A stretch of DNA of 64,000 bases from Dermatemys mawii (taxonomy: Eukaryota > Chordata > Testudines > Dermatemydidae): assembly GCA_007922305.1 (NCBI GenBank), contig ML677341.1, forward strand, positions 71,492,917 to 71,556,916. Direction: 5' to 3'. Position 1 is the first letter of the stretch, and every line of letters begins with the position of its first letter. The position numbers and the translations under genes are program-made. This document shows positions 1 to 13,116 of the stretch, one piece after another. The notes beneath the pieces are model-generated. The model had not been told where the DNA came from and ran no database searches. It saw nothing but the letters and a program-made list of their open reading frames with translations.

Positions 1-707
1 TGGGTTGCCCCCCGCTGTGCCACCTGATGAACTGGGGTATCACTGAGCTCACTGGTTCCACCAGCCTGGGTTCCCTTACCCTGCCCTTTTAAGCCAGGCC
101 CTCAAGACTCCTCCAACACATACACAGGTAGGGCCACACCCAGCAGCAGAAAGACACAAACACTGAGCTCAGCTCTGCGTGGGAGGACTCACCTCAGGAA
201 TTGCCCAGCACTCAGGTGCACACCCTCTCTGGAGTATAAACCCAAAATTATTATCTTGTGCCGCACAGAAAACTGTACAGCTTAAGCTCATGACATTCGA
301 TCCCTCTGTCAATGTGGAGGAAGATATTCACAGCTTTTTGCCCCCCAACCTTTACAGTTATGGATTCTACAAACTGGGTTTTAGAATAAACAAAAACAAG
401 TTTATGAACTACAAAACTTAGATTGTACATGATTACAAGGGATAGCAAACAGATCAAAGCAGATTACTGAGCAAATAAAGCAAACATGCAAACTAAGCTT
501 AATTCACTAAAGAAACTAGCTACAAGTAGTAATTTCCCACCCTATATGTTGTTTTAAGCAGGTTGCAGAATTTCTTGAAGACAAACTGTTCTTGCTTGCA
601 GCTTAGAACTCTAGGTTTTCCTTTCACAGGCGAGGTACCTTCTAGCCTGGGTCCATTCCTTTCTTCACCAGATCATTTTCAGGTGTTTTTAGCAGTCATC
701 TTGGATG

Positions 708-872
708 GAGATTCAGTGAAGAACTGACCCTGATTAACTCACTTCCCTGCCTTAACTCATTTCCCTGCCTCTTTGTAGGGATTCAGTGAAGAATCAGTGA
801 AGAATGGATTCAGGGATTCAGTGAAGATTCAGAGAAGAACTGACCCTGATTAACTCACTTCCCTGACTCTTT
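708..872 (+). repeat. Short tandem duplication
   Basis: A segment of about 44 bp (agattcag-gaagaactgaccctgattaactcacttccctg) occurs at 709-751 and again at 829-866. The unit between contains four further gattcagtgaaga-type repeats (778-835). Confidence 0.7.
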
Positions 873-1334
873 GTGGAAAAATACTAGCAATTCAACACGG
901 AGTCCAGCACCTGGTGACATGATTACATGATCCTGCAGTGTCAAAAAAGCCATAAATCCTCAGACAGACTTCCCAGAAAAGTGGGAGATTAGCATCTTCA
1001 AAGTCCTATTGTTCTCTCTGTTGGCCCATTGACTAACCAACCAGACTGACTGCATTCTGTCTGCTGGGCATTCCCCAGGTGCAAACACTTTTGTAATTGA
1101 TACATAGTCCATATTTCTAACTTTAGATACAGAAATGATACATGCATACAAATAGGATAATCATAGTCAGTACATCATAGCCTTCCCAATGATACCTCGC
1201 ATGAACCATCTTGCATAAAACATATCTTAGTTATCCCATATTCATGTTATAACACTATTATTATTAAGAGTATGGGACGTAGTGTGACAGTTGTACCTGG
1301 GCTAAGTCCACAGAGACCTAATTTATCCAACCTG

Positions 1335-1465
1335 ATTTCACTGGATTGTAAGTTCTCCAGAGCAGGGATCATATCTCCCTTTACGTGCAGCACAAGGCCC
1401 AGTGGGGCCCAGTCCTGACAGGGACCTTTGGGTGCTTACTATAATATAAGTAATAATAATTATGG
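1335..1465 (+). repeat. SINE tail fragment
   Basis: gtaagttctccagagcaggga through caaggcccagtggggccc to taagtaataataat is the tail found on many reptile SINE copies; similar tails end at 6975 and 24345. Confidence 0.45.
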
Positions 1466-4400
1466 TCTTTCAACTCCAACGCACTTGTCTCCAGGAAAGC
1501 AATTAAGTAGTTACAATTAGCTACAGGATAGCTTAAAAGACCTAAATGTTTACTTTAGCTAAATGACAGCTGGAGTGAGAAAGAGATGAGCATGGGATCA
1601 AGAGGGTCACAGATTAGATACTAGAGCTGGCTGAAAAAAAATCGAGCAACATTTTTGGTAGGAATTTGTCACAAAAAAAAAAAAAAGCCAAAACCACACC
1701 TATGCTTCCCAAGATGTTTTGTGGAGAAGGTTCAATGAGGAGGAATTTCCAGCAAAACCGTGCCTGGCTTCCTGCCAGCTCACCGGCCCAGCTCCGCGGC
1801 AGACCACTGGATTGCCTCTGCCTTGGGGACTTCAGAGCCTCCAGGGTCTGGAGCTCCTCAGCAGTCCTCCAGGCAGACTACCCCTGTTCAGGGGCTCCAT
1901 TCCCTTACCTTGAGAATTCCTACATTTGGCAGGGGTGGGGGGATTGTTCCAAACTGGAATGAATCATGATAAGCCTCCAGGAAAGAAAATCACCTTTCTC
2001 CACCCAGCTCTGTTAAATAGAATTGTTTGAAGGGTATAAAAGCCAAATGGGTTGAGGAGTTTCTGAGGCTGGGGGAAAGGAAATTAACCAGGACCAATGG
2101 GAGCGGGAGGAAGTGAACATTTCCTACTAGTGGGCTCTGTTCTGCTGTGGATAGTCGGGCAGGGGATGTAGTGAAAGCCCCATCGCTTGGGTCATTTGAA
2201 ACAGGACAGGACAAAGCCTGTGAGAAAAACTGCAGGGAAATCTCCTGCATTAGCAAGGGCATGAACACAAAGGACCTAGTAGGTCTTCTCCATCTCAGAT
2301 GTCTTTCAGATTCTGACACCTGCCCCTCAGGCTAATTACAAAGCTTGATTAATTATGCTAACAAGCTATGGTTGGCTGGCATACACTATCCCAATTAGCT
2401 GATCCCTCATAAACCTCTTCTTTCCAGGGAAGCTTCCCACGCAACAGCAGTCACTGTTAAATAGACTTCTGAGCCCTTATGATGAGGAAAAATCAGCCTC
2501 AAACTCCAGTACAGATCAGCTACCTCACATCATAATGCCAAGGATGAGGGAAGAGAGGTACTGATTGGCTCCAAGTGGGAATCCCATCCCATTTGCTCCA
2601 GCCAGAAAGGGAGTGGTAGTGATGTGGGGAGCAAGGAATTCTTGAGATTTATCAGGGGAGGCAGAGGACGCCGTAGGGCAGAGAAGAGGCACAACTCCAC
2701 CCGCTCACCTGTTAGAGACACTGATGTGTGCCATGCTTGGAGTTGGACACTCCGATATGCGTTAAAAATGACGAACACAACAAGAAAGCAGGAATCAGCA
2801 GAGATGTGATACAAACAAACAATGGGCCAGATCCTCCGCTAGTGTAAACTGATAGAGCTCTCAACTGACTGATGCTGTGCCAGCGAGGGATCTGGCTAAG
2901 GGTCTCCTCTCTCCTAACCTCTCTCCCCAGCTGTGGGAGTGGGGCTGAGGGACTCATGCTCGATCCTCTCTGGGTGGGGAGGGAGAACAACTTCTTCTGG
3001 GTCAGCCCTTACTCTGGGAACACCCTCCCTCTTTTTGTGCGTCAGCCACCATTCCTGTTTATCAAATCCCTTCTTCTGGAGTCAAGCCAGTTTTGTATTG
3101 TAAACTCCGTAAGGCAGAAGCCAGATCTTCGGGTGTTTATACAAACACCACACGCTGCTGGTGCCCAGGAGATAACACTATTTAAAACAACTCCCTGCTT
3201 TTATGAAGGGCAATAGCAGATTCACGGCAGGAAGAACAGACTTTTTTCCCCCTCTTTCTATGTACATATTTGTCTGTTGTTGGCATGTTGGTCCTTCTCT
3301 AGTTTTCCATTTCAAGAAGTAGCTCCAGTGTTTTGGTGTCTGTGTTCAGAGGGACTATTAAAGCGTGTTTGTTTGGAATATTTTAACATAGGCCTTTGTG
3401 GCAAAGTTGCCAGCCCACCATGCACCCTCCTGGGTGGCTATGATATTGCAGCAACTTTTGTCTCAGTTTCACACCAGCCTCCCCTTCCCCCTCCCCCCCG
3501 CTGTCTTTTGGCCTACTCTGGCCATAGGAGAGTCCTAGCCAGTCAGCCCAACCATTTTGCAGAAATGGGTCTACCCCTTCCAGGGCCATGGTCACCTTTA
3601 CCAAAGTTCAAATGAAACAAATAAAACTGGGATCAGCTGGCAGCCACCTCATTGCAGGTATGTCTGTGTTGCTCTAGACCGTCCTCCCACCTAACCACAG
3701 GCTTCTGTCACTTGATCAGCCCCCGCACACTCCTCCTCTCGCTCAGAGGTTCAGATAGGCTACAGCTCCTCAGGGCCCACACCTCCACCTCACCCCTGAA
3801 GGAACCAAGCCACGCTGGTCTGGTCCTCACCCTCATTCAGGTTACTTCTCTCCTCTCCTCTTTCCTTGGACCTCACCCAGCACTTACTGGCCCCAGACCC
3901 TGCTCTTCCCCACCGGGACTTCATTTTGTATTAGTCCAACCCACCCTCCAGGTGTGAACAGGCAGGTTAATTGACCTCTCAGGCCCATAGTATCTCTTTC
4001 CTGGTATGAGTGGAGTGAATGCCCTATCCCAGCTCCCCCTAAAATTCCCCCTGCCCATAGCCTTATGGATCCCATGTACCAGGAGTACATGTGTTAAGGA
4101 GAGAAACTGATTGGAGAACTCTATTCATTTAAAGAAGAAAGCTTCTTCACAGATGAGCAAGCAGCCAGCACTGCTTGGCAAATATGCATATTGAGTGTGA
4201 CATACTGTACATGTTTCCAGTTTGTTTCTGCCCTGTGTAATGGCAGACAGCACAGTATGGAGCTTGAGTTATCTGAGGGCGATGAAGTGGGGGGGAAAGA
4301 GACATTGTAGAACTTTGGAATTGAACTTTTTCTCAACAATTCCCTCCTATTTGATGCTATCTGGTCAATTCCAAAAGGAAAATCATTTGTTCTTAAGATG

Positions 4401-4893
4401 TACTTTTATGACATGACACCCACTCACCCTCTTTGTCTCTTTTCTTTCCCACCACCAAGCATCAACCAACCAAGTTAGCAGCACTCAGCGAGCAGGGAAC
4501 TCAGAGGCAGGAAAATCATTCCAAATTTCCCTTCAAATGCATGGCAGAATTTTGACAAAGGGCTCCTGGTTTTCCCTTCAAGTGCCTTGCTGACATTAAA
4601 TTGGCCTTTGAACATTTTTGAGCAGAGGAGGGATTTGAGCTGACAACATACATCGGTAAATGTAAGGCTTTGAAGCTCAGTCCCTACTCCACATTCTGTG
4701 GATGGCCTAAAATTTGTGTCAGGGTTGGACAGGGTGTGAATTAGGGTAATGTTGGGTCAGCGTGACTCTGAGCATTGAAAACATGTTTTGACAGAAAGAG
4801 GTGTTTCTGTGACATCATTGAGGCACATTTTGTAAGGTAGCTGAGCCGAAGGAATTAATGGACATAGTTGATACCCAGCCAATATTGCTGGCC

Positions 4894-4915
4894 AAAAAAA
4901 AAAAAAAAAAAAAAA
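4894..4915 (+). repeat. Poly(A) run of 22 bases
   Basis: Uninterrupted A homopolymer. No retroposon body or flanking duplication was recognised upstream. Confidence 0.85.
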
Positions 4916-6844
4916 GAGCACCTAATCCAGATACATTCCAGAGGAGTAAGTGTCATCTCTTCCTATACATCTGTTTACTCTCTTGTGTTCTTCACTGTTC
5001 TCTCCCCAGCCAACCAGAGAGAGACTCTAGAACTCGAATTCTCATTGTGAGCTGCAGGCAGTTTTACTACTGAACTGAATGGGAGCAGGCTCAGATCCGC
5101 GGTTTCTGATCAATATACCATTGTAATTCCCAGGCTGCAGAAACATGGCAACTCTCCTACACACTAGTTGCATTTGGTCTGCCAGAGCTTCAGAGCAGGG
5201 ACCACCCATAACATTTTTCTAAAGCCCCTACACATATATCTAAACTCCAGTGTAAGCCCAGAGTTAAAACTCAGGCTCAAGACTAACTCTCCTCACATCT
5301 ACACACAAATTGCACTAACCCAGGAGCCATGGTGGAGGAGGGGCCAAGTGCTGAGCTAAGCTGGGACTCAGGGTTCAAGCCCTCTCACTTGGTAGTATAA
5401 ATGCATCCCCACTGGCGTTGCGCTCTGGGAGTCTGCTAAAGCTCCCACCCACTGACTTTTTTTCTCCTCTGGTCTGGCAAGTTTGGTGAGCAGTCAAGTT
5501 TCCCTACACTGCACCACAAATAAAGGGCTACAGCGGCCACATTTTGCGAGGGTGCTTGGAAACGGGACTATGGGTGGTTGGACTCAGGCCTGTATGATGC
5601 AGTGTAGATACTGCAGCTCCAAGCTGGGGCCCAGGGTTCTACAATTCCTAACCTAGGGTTACAAATGAATATAGATGCTCACTCCCTCAGTTAACAAACC
5701 CAGGGTCAGCTCACTTGAGTTCTGCTAATCGTGGGCTTACATTCTAATGTAGACCTAACCCCAGAGTCTGTTCCTATGTCTTGGATGGAGACGTACTTGG
5801 GGCAACTGGCTCTTCCCCCGCCCTCATGCCGACGCAGCCACACTTTATTTTTAGTGCATCAGCTAAATCGCAGCTGGCATAGGTATGTTTCCCAGGGTGC
5901 TAGAGCAGGGGAGGGGGTCAGGCCGCCATAGCCCCACCACTTTTAAAAGTGGGGGGGCTATACCTCAGAGGAATGCAAGGGTGGGGCCTCGAGGAAGAGG
6001 AGGAGCAAGGGTGGGGGCTTGAGGAGAAAGGATGTCACGGGATGTCCATTGAAAGTCAATGGCACATGGATTCCTAAATCACATGGATTTGTGCTTGTAC
6101 AAAAGTTACCCCATGTTTTCACAAGTCTGTACTGCCCTTGGGGTGCAGAATAAGTTAATAATCATAATTTGTGTGGCATCCTGGAAAATGTGATCCTCCT
6201 CTTTAACTTCTCTGGATGGATGAAACCTGACACTGCAGCCTCGTGAGGTTAAATACATGTAATTAACTTTCCACTTATATCAGTCATACATTATATATTA
6301 TGTATATACCCAGGAACAGAGACAGGTGAACTTCAGATATTTCAGAGGGTTGGTTCAGATAGGCACAAAACCAAGATCACTTCTCTGAAACAGCTGCTCT
6401 TGGGTCTGGAGAGTTGGTGCTGAAATCTTCTTGAGAGAAATCCCCTTTCCTCTCCTGTGATTTTCACTATTGCTTGCTTCTTTCTTAACCCACTGAGACA
6501 GGGACCTACAAGGACTGATTTGAAGAAACTTGAAATCCCTTTTCTTAAGGGTACACTGAAATAAAATTGGGATGGATCAGTGTAACACTCTGATCATTTG
6601 GATGGGCACCCCTCACTCCACTATAGTAGCGTTGGCCAAACGTCTGATGATGAAAATACAAGTGGACTTCATTGGAGTGTCAGATTTTCAGATAAGGAGC
6701 TAGCTGCCTCTTACTGTGCATCTCTTACTACGTATGGCGGCTAGAGTGCTGAGGCCACAGCTTACAATGCTGACCAACATTGTTGCATTGTTTCCTTGTA
6801 CTCCACTATTTGCATGGCTGTATCCATCCGTTGGCTCTTGTCTT

Positions 6845-6975
6845 ATTCTTAGCGTGTGAGCTATTTTGGGACGGGACCATCTTTTTCTTCTGTGTTTGTA
6901 CAGCTTCTAGGACAATGGGGTCCTGGTCTCTGATGGGGGCTCCTCGATGCTAAGAAAATACAAATAATAGTAATA
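6845..6975 (+). repeat. SINE tail fragment
   Basis: ggacgggaccatctttttct, tgtttgtacagcttctagga and a terminal aaatacaaataatagtaata are the same tail type as at 1335. Confidence 0.45.
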
Positions 6976-8206
6976 CGATCCAGTGCCTCTCATGATAGGG
7001 CTTGATCTTGGTTATGGCTTCTAGGTACCTACTGTACTGCAAATAATAACCAGACTAGTCCTAGGAAGCACCATTCAAACGAAATAACTCCATAAATAAA
7101 ATGAAATAACTTGCATTCAAATTACCCTGTTGACCTTTAGACAGGCTCCTTGTTACAGTTGTGACGGTTCAGAGCCAGACCCTGGGAGAGGATATTTGTC
7201 ATGGAGACCTCCTGCACTCTGAGTTATAGTTATCACAGCAATAACTGTGGCAAAGTGATTCAGATTCCTGATAGCACACGAGGCATTGCCACCAAGTCCT
7301 CCTTTTATTGGGGCACCAGAGCTGTGTAATGGGAAACTCCTCTTTTTGGCGAATGATTAGGGGCTTGTGGGAGCAGTCACAGATTATAGTGAGAGGTAGC
7401 GGCCAGGAAGGAATCAGAAGCAAGGGAGGTCTGAGGTGGTCTTATCTGTGGACGACAGAATTCCCCTCCCTGCCCAGGGGAAGGAGAGAAGGGAATTCAT
7501 CTCGGTTTGGAGTCAGGATCAGAGGGATATAGAGTGTAAGGGGTTTGCAGGGTCATTCTCATCACAGGGTTTCTTGTACTTACAACCCTTATCAGTGATT
7601 AGCTCCATGACAGAGAAGCTTACGTAGGGATGATGGGGTGGGGCTGCACTGTTGTGCTTGACCTGAGGACTCCCACAGTCACCTTCCCTGCCGGTGCCAG
7701 GACTCTCAGAGAGGTGCAGTTTATCAGTTGCCTTGATGAATAATATTTGATTCAGCCCTGGGGCTGGGCCTACCTGAGGTTCCTTCTCCACCCTGCTCCA
7801 CTGACATCAGAAGTTTTTACTTGATCTCCTGGCACCAAGACCTTATTTTCATAACAGAACCAGAAGTAGTGGAACTGGAATAGGCGTGTCCCACTCCCCG
7901 CCCTCTCCATCCTAGTTACTTTTAAAGCTGCCCTTAGAGAATGAGTGCAGACCTGCTGCTTGCCCGAGACTACAGGAGCTGGCATTACACTCCACCTGGA
8001 CACGGGAGGAATTTCCTTCCTTCAGCCACTGTCACTGAGGTCTCAGCTTCCATACAGGATACCGATAAGGTAATTCAGAGCTGCACAGCCAAGGCTACAG
8101 CGATGAGGCTGGGGTTTGCTAACAGCCTCTGAGGAGAGGCAGGGCACTCAGACTTTTCTCAGGGGTGGCAAAGTTGAATAGCCAGATAGTGTGGAGACTG
8201 GGGAGT

Positions 8207-8550
8207 CAGGAGCTCTGGGTTCTGTTCCTGATCCAGCCACTGACCTACTGTGTAGTTTTGGACAAGTTCCTTTGCCTTTCTGGGTATGTCTACACAGCCT
8301 TTTGGAACCCATGGCAGCTAGCCTCCCAGCCCAGGTGGCCAGACTCAGGGTGGTGGGGCTCCTGCTAGCACTAACTATACTGTGTAGACAGCACATTGAA
8401 GTCATGGCTTGGGCTGGAACATAGGCTCTGAAGCCCACTCTCATTTAGGCTCCTTTTGTGACTCAGTTTCCCCACCTCTTACCTTAGGGATAATGATGCT
8501 CTCTTTCCTTGCAAAGTGATTTGAGATTGACAGATGTAACATCCTGATAA
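8207..8550 (+). repeat. MIR-like SINE, interrupted
   Basis: The first part gagctctgggttctgttcct...ggacaagttcctttgcctttctg and the second part gactcagtttccccacctc...gtgatttgagattgacag are consecutive MIR segments separated by the insertion at 8283-8450. Confidence 0.6.
8283..8400. repeat. MITE-like insertion splitting a MIR-like SINE
   Basis: The sequence runs from gtatgtctacacagc to actgtgtagacagc, a weak inverted pair (gtctacacag / ctgtgtagac). It sits between two parts of a MIR-like SINE (8207-8282 and 8452-8550). Confidence 0.45.
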
Positions 8551-8973
8551 GTATTGTATACTATAGTATTAAAATGAGTGTGTGGTGGTTGTGGGCATAA
8601 TCGCAAGAGAAAAGATTTAGAGGGGGCACGGCTCATCCCCTTCAGCTCAGAGGTGTCCCTGAATCTCCAGCCCTTAGATGTGGGAGACAGAGGCATACAC
8701 CCTGCAAACTTTCTCACTCTCTCTCTCTCTGAAAAGGGGCTCTTCCCATTTTTAAAGACATGTCAGGTCTCAGGGATGGCTGTGGACTGCTGTAGATATC
8801 AATGCTATTGCACAAGTAATCACTGATTATAAAAAATATGTGTGAGAAGAGAAATTAGCAGGTGACTTCTGACCCCGATCTCAAAAATTTTAGAACTCTT
8901 CCCATCCCATCTGGTCAGAGCTTAGCCAGTGCTGGGTGCTGCACTGGTGAATCTCAAATGTTTCTTTCACTGC

Positions 8974-9088
8974 TAGGGTGACAAGACAGCAAATGTGAAA
9001 AATTGGGACAGGGAGATGGGGACCCATATAAGAAAAAGAACCAAAAATTGGGACTGTCCCTATAAAAGCAGGACATCTGGTCACCCTA
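8974..9088. mobile_element. hAT-type MITE (tagggtgac family), 115 bp
   Basis: Terminal inverted repeats are tagggtgac and gtcaccta-type ends (gtcaccct + a). Flanking 8-bp direct repeats are ttcactgc and ttcaccac (6 of 8). The interior has the aaattgggac / gggactgtccc motifs shared with the copies at 54150 and 51869. Confidence 0.75.
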
Positions 9089-11987
9089 TTCACCACCAGT
9101 GTATGCTGTTCAGCATGTCTCACTGGGTGCATGTCCCGTGCCTGTCTCTGTACCCCACGTTTACTCTTTGCAATCTTCAGCTGTCTGTACATTGTGCCCC
9201 TCTATGTGTGTTTGCTAGAGTGGGTCAAAGAGTGAAATAATCTGAGGTGTGAATCTTTATGTGAGTACAAGTGTCGAATTTGCTTCCCTAAGATTCACAT
9301 TATTCCTTATTCACAAATGTTTGGACAACTGCCAGGCATTTATACAAATGATCAGAAATCCCCAACGTTTCATGAATGACGATTCATCTGAAAATTTCCA
9401 GTGGACATGCATTATCAGGATTCACTATTTATGACTAGTTATTCTCTTGTTTAAAATGGTTCAGCCCTCCGAGTCAGGAATAGAAACTCTACTTTATGCA
9501 TTAGATGTTCAAACGCAGAGTAAATAGCCCTAGAGAGCAGTTGGAAAACTCCCTAGAGAAAGAAAGTTTGTCATCCCAATTCACAAAATATATTAGAAAC
9601 AAATCAGGATTAGTTTGTGAACAATTTGCTAACCAAGGGGACTAAATTCATAAGCAACACTGTAGTGACCATGGTAATTCAAACAGTTCTGGTGTCTGGT
9701 TTAGTGGTGGGATCTGTGGAGACAACATAACACCACATGCTCTCCACCTGGTATCAGTGCCTTGATTGTATTCTCCCCAATGGCATCCCGTGGACTTCCA
9801 GATTTCCTGTATATTTACATACTTATGTTTGTAACCATTGTTTTTTTAGAGATCAGTGCATTTGGCATTTCCCTTAATGTAGGGTGAGATGCCAAGAGGA
9901 GATACAATACACCATTACCAGACAGCTCACCCCGGGGCACGCATAGGTGTGCTTCATGTGACATCCAAAGGTCCAAAATTCACCCCTTGCTGAATTTTCT
10001 AGAGGACTTTTTGTAAGGACTCAGTCCTACTTCACTGAAGTCAACAGAAAGGATCCCTGGACTGGCCCCCAATGGAAAAAATGGTCTAGAAAAAACAAAA
10101 CCGTGGGCAGGGGTTTGCGTCTAACAGTGAATATCATGGGGTCACTCAACTTTTCTTTAGTATCAGCGAGAAGAGTGCAAAGACTGTTTTCCCCCTTTGC
10201 AGTCACTTTTAAGACTTGATCATAACAGAATTTGAGCATACTGGGATCACACATCCAAATAGGATCTTGAACTGGGAACCCTCGAAGCAGCATCACTACA
10301 GCCTGAGACAAAGAAGAATGTTTCTGAGACATTAACAACATTAGCACTGACACCCTCTTTCAGGCCTCCAGCCATTGCAGGACCATGGGCAAGCATTTGG
10401 GGTGAACAGGTGTCCTTGATATGTTTTCTATTGCCAAACTGACATACATCCCTGAGAGGCGGTAGCTGTGTTGATAGGAGAAGCCCTCCCACTGTCTACA
10501 CCAGAAGTTTGATCAGTATAGTTGCAATGCACAAGGGTGTGGATATTCCACACCTCTGAGATATCAGTAATTATACCAACATAAGTTTGTGGTTAAGACT
10601 AGGACTGAGTAATTCTTAATTTGTTCTTTTCTGTTAACCTTATCCTACCCCTACTTAGGTTCACTATGTTAGTCATCCAATCACTATTAACCTTTTTGAA
10701 AAGTGAAACAAAAGAAGTATTGTGGCCATTACTGCATTTTGTGTTATTATCTCTCTCTGCTCATTGAGTAATGGATCTATCCTGTCCTTGCTCTTCCTCC
10801 TGCTTTTAGTGTATTTGTCAAATGTTTTCTTGTTACCCTTTAGGCATGAAAAATAGGAATTAGTTTGTGTCCCTTTGTCACAGGGTCTGCACAGGTTTCT
10901 CTCTTTCTGCCCTGGGCCCTATGTTCTGGCTGGTAGAAATAAGGTCCTCACACCTTCCCCTGGTGCTTCACCCAAGTCACAAGTGCCTTTTATTTACAGT
11001 GCAGTCCAAAATCTCCAGTGCAACCGAGTAGTCCCTTTATCCCCCAACAGTTACTCCCCTTGTATCTTCTTCCAGGGTCTCCAGGCCCCTGAGGCACCCT
11101 GCCTGTGGTGAGGAGACAGAACTGCAGCCTCCTGTCCCCTTCCTGGCTTGCCTCCTCACCTGACTTTAGCTCAGGGCTTTTCTAGCCCTCTGTCTTCAGC
11201 CCCAGCTGTGACCACTTAGCCCAGCCTACTGCGGTGAACCAGCCCTCCTTAGGGCCCACAGCGGGCTCCCTGTTGACTGCTTCGAGCCACTGCCCCTAAC
11301 CCCCTTGCCAGAAAGCAGGGCTTAGCCAGCAGGGGCAGGGCATTCAAGGAGTTTTACCCTGCCCTGCCACATCCTTGGTTACTGAACCAAAACTATTTAG
11401 GTAGGACAGGAGAACAATAAAAGGAGCTATGAGGGAGGTATACAAAATAATTAAGTGAATGAAGAAAGCTAATCTAGGGTGTCAGGTCACCCATTCCCAG
11501 CATAAAACAAGGACAAGAGAGTTCTTCGAATAAGACAACAAAGTGAAAGCTAAAAAAAAATGTCCATTTTCATGCTATGTTTAAGTAACCTTAGCAACTC
11601 ATTGCTGCAGGGTATGGAGGCAAATACTGTAGCTTGGTGAATTTCATGAAAGGATTAAATATGTCTATGAATAACAATCATGCCTGCAGTTCCATTACCC
11701 AGGATAAAAGTTGCAAGGCTTACCAAGCTTTATGCTGCAGGGCATTCAGCTAGAGTCCAGAAGAAAACTCTCCCCATTAGAGTATTGCACAATTAGAGAC
11801 ATTCTGAGATAGGGCTAGGGAATGATTCACCTTCCTCTACCATCTACAGTCTGCTTGACACCTGCCACTGTCAGAGACATTATGCCAGATTAGACAAACC
11901 ACTGGTTAGTAGTGATGCAGTGATTCTTACAAATAGCCTGATTTATAAATAGAAACTGGTCCTAATCCTCCTTCTTTCCTCAGCTGC

Positions 11988-11994
11988 TATAAAA
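11988..11994 (+). promoter_or_regulatory. GPRC5A: Possible TATA box of GPRC5A
   Basis: TATAAAA lies about 195 nt upstream of the start codon and would place transcription initiation near 12018-12025. An alternative is that this sequence is intronic: cttcttctgcag at 12028-12039 resembles a splice acceptor and would join an upstream non-coding exon. The sequence alone cannot decide between them. Confidence 0.35.
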
Positions 11995-12056
11995 CTTAAC
12001 AAGGTTTATGCTACATTGGTGTCTCAACTTCTTCTGCAGATCTTTGGAAGAATATT

Positions 12057-12135
12057 CATAGAGTCATAAGAGTTTAAGGCCAGAAGAGACCACTAGATTA
12101 TCTAGTCTGACCTCCTGTATATCATCGGACACCAG
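12057..12135 (-). repeat. CR1 LINE 3'-end fragment in the GPRC5A 5' leader
   Basis: On the - strand the sequence reads as the usual CR1 3' terminus (pattern: gtctagatgatct...ggtctcttctggcctta...tctatga). It ends about 50 nt before the GPRC5A start codon, so the mature 5' untranslated region probably includes it. Confidence 0.65.
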
Positions 12136-12185
12136 CACCGCACGCTAAACCCAACTCCCTACTGACGGCTGTTCCGCGAGTCACC

Positions 12186-13116
12186 ATGGCTGCCACATCT
12201 CCTCCAGGCTGCAATGGGAACATTAACTCTGACTATTATTTACTCTGTGACACTAAACAAGCCTGGGGCATTGTCCTGGAAACACTGGCTACAGCTGGTG
12301 TCATTGTCACAGTCAGCTTCATGCTCTTGCTACTCATCTTCACTGGTAAGGCCCAAGACCCCACCAGGCGAAGTATGATCCCTATCTATTTCCTCTTCCT
12401 CTTAAGCACCCTAGGGATCTTCAGCCTCACCTTTGCTTTCATCATTAAACTCAATGACCAGACCGGCCCCACGCGCTTCTTCCTCTTTAGCGTCCTCTTC
12501 GCCCTCTGCTTTTCCTGCCTCCTGACCCATGCCTTCAACCTTGTCAAACTGGTGAGGGGAAAGGCCCCCTTTTGGTACCCGGTGTTGCTGGTTATTGCCA
12601 TTAGCCTCACTGTGGTGCAGATTATTATAGCCATAGAGTATGTAGTTGTCGTAGTGGCCAGACAAAATATTCAATTTACTACGATGAATCCAGAACAACG
12701 CAATATGGACTTTGTCATGCTTCTGATCTACGTGCTCCTCTTGATGGCGCTCACCTTCCTGGTCTCCATGTTCACCTTCTGTGGGACATACAAAGGCTGG
12801 AAGAGGCATGGAGCACACATCTTTGTCACTGGCCTGTTCTCCATAGCCATCTGGGTGGTTTGGATCACCATGCTCATGCGAGGCAACCCAGAATTGAAGA
12901 AACAGCCCATCTGGGATGATCCTGTCATCAGCATCGCTCTGGTGTCCAATGGATGGGTCTTCCTGATGATGTACATGGTGCCTGAATTCTGCTTCCTCAC
13001 CAGGGAACGCATGCCTCAGGACTATCCTCTGGAAAATTATTCTTGCCAACCTAAACTCATGAAGGAGGGCTTTGGAGTGGAGAACCAAGCCTATATCAAG
13101 GATGAGACCACAACAG
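12186..13116 (+). CDS. GPRC5A: GPRC5A coding exon 1 (all seven transmembrane helices)
   Basis: This exon carries residues 1-310 plus the first base of codon 311. The donor is acaacag|gtatga, so the exon ends in phase 1. It holds the extracellular N-terminus, the whole seven-helix bundle and the start of the cytoplasmic tail. A single large exon encoding the entire bundle is the usual GPRC5-family structure. Confidence 0.95.

Larger units (their letters stand above)
1..11980. other. Gene-free flank upstream of GPRC5A
   Basis: No open frame shows family motifs or plausible splice partners. Contents are old SINE tails (1335, 6845), a MIR-like SINE (8207), a hAT MITE (8974), a short tandem duplication (708) and C-rich dispersed repeat sequence around 5590-6020. 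Distal regulatory elements could be present but cannot be recognised by eye. Confidence 0.6.
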
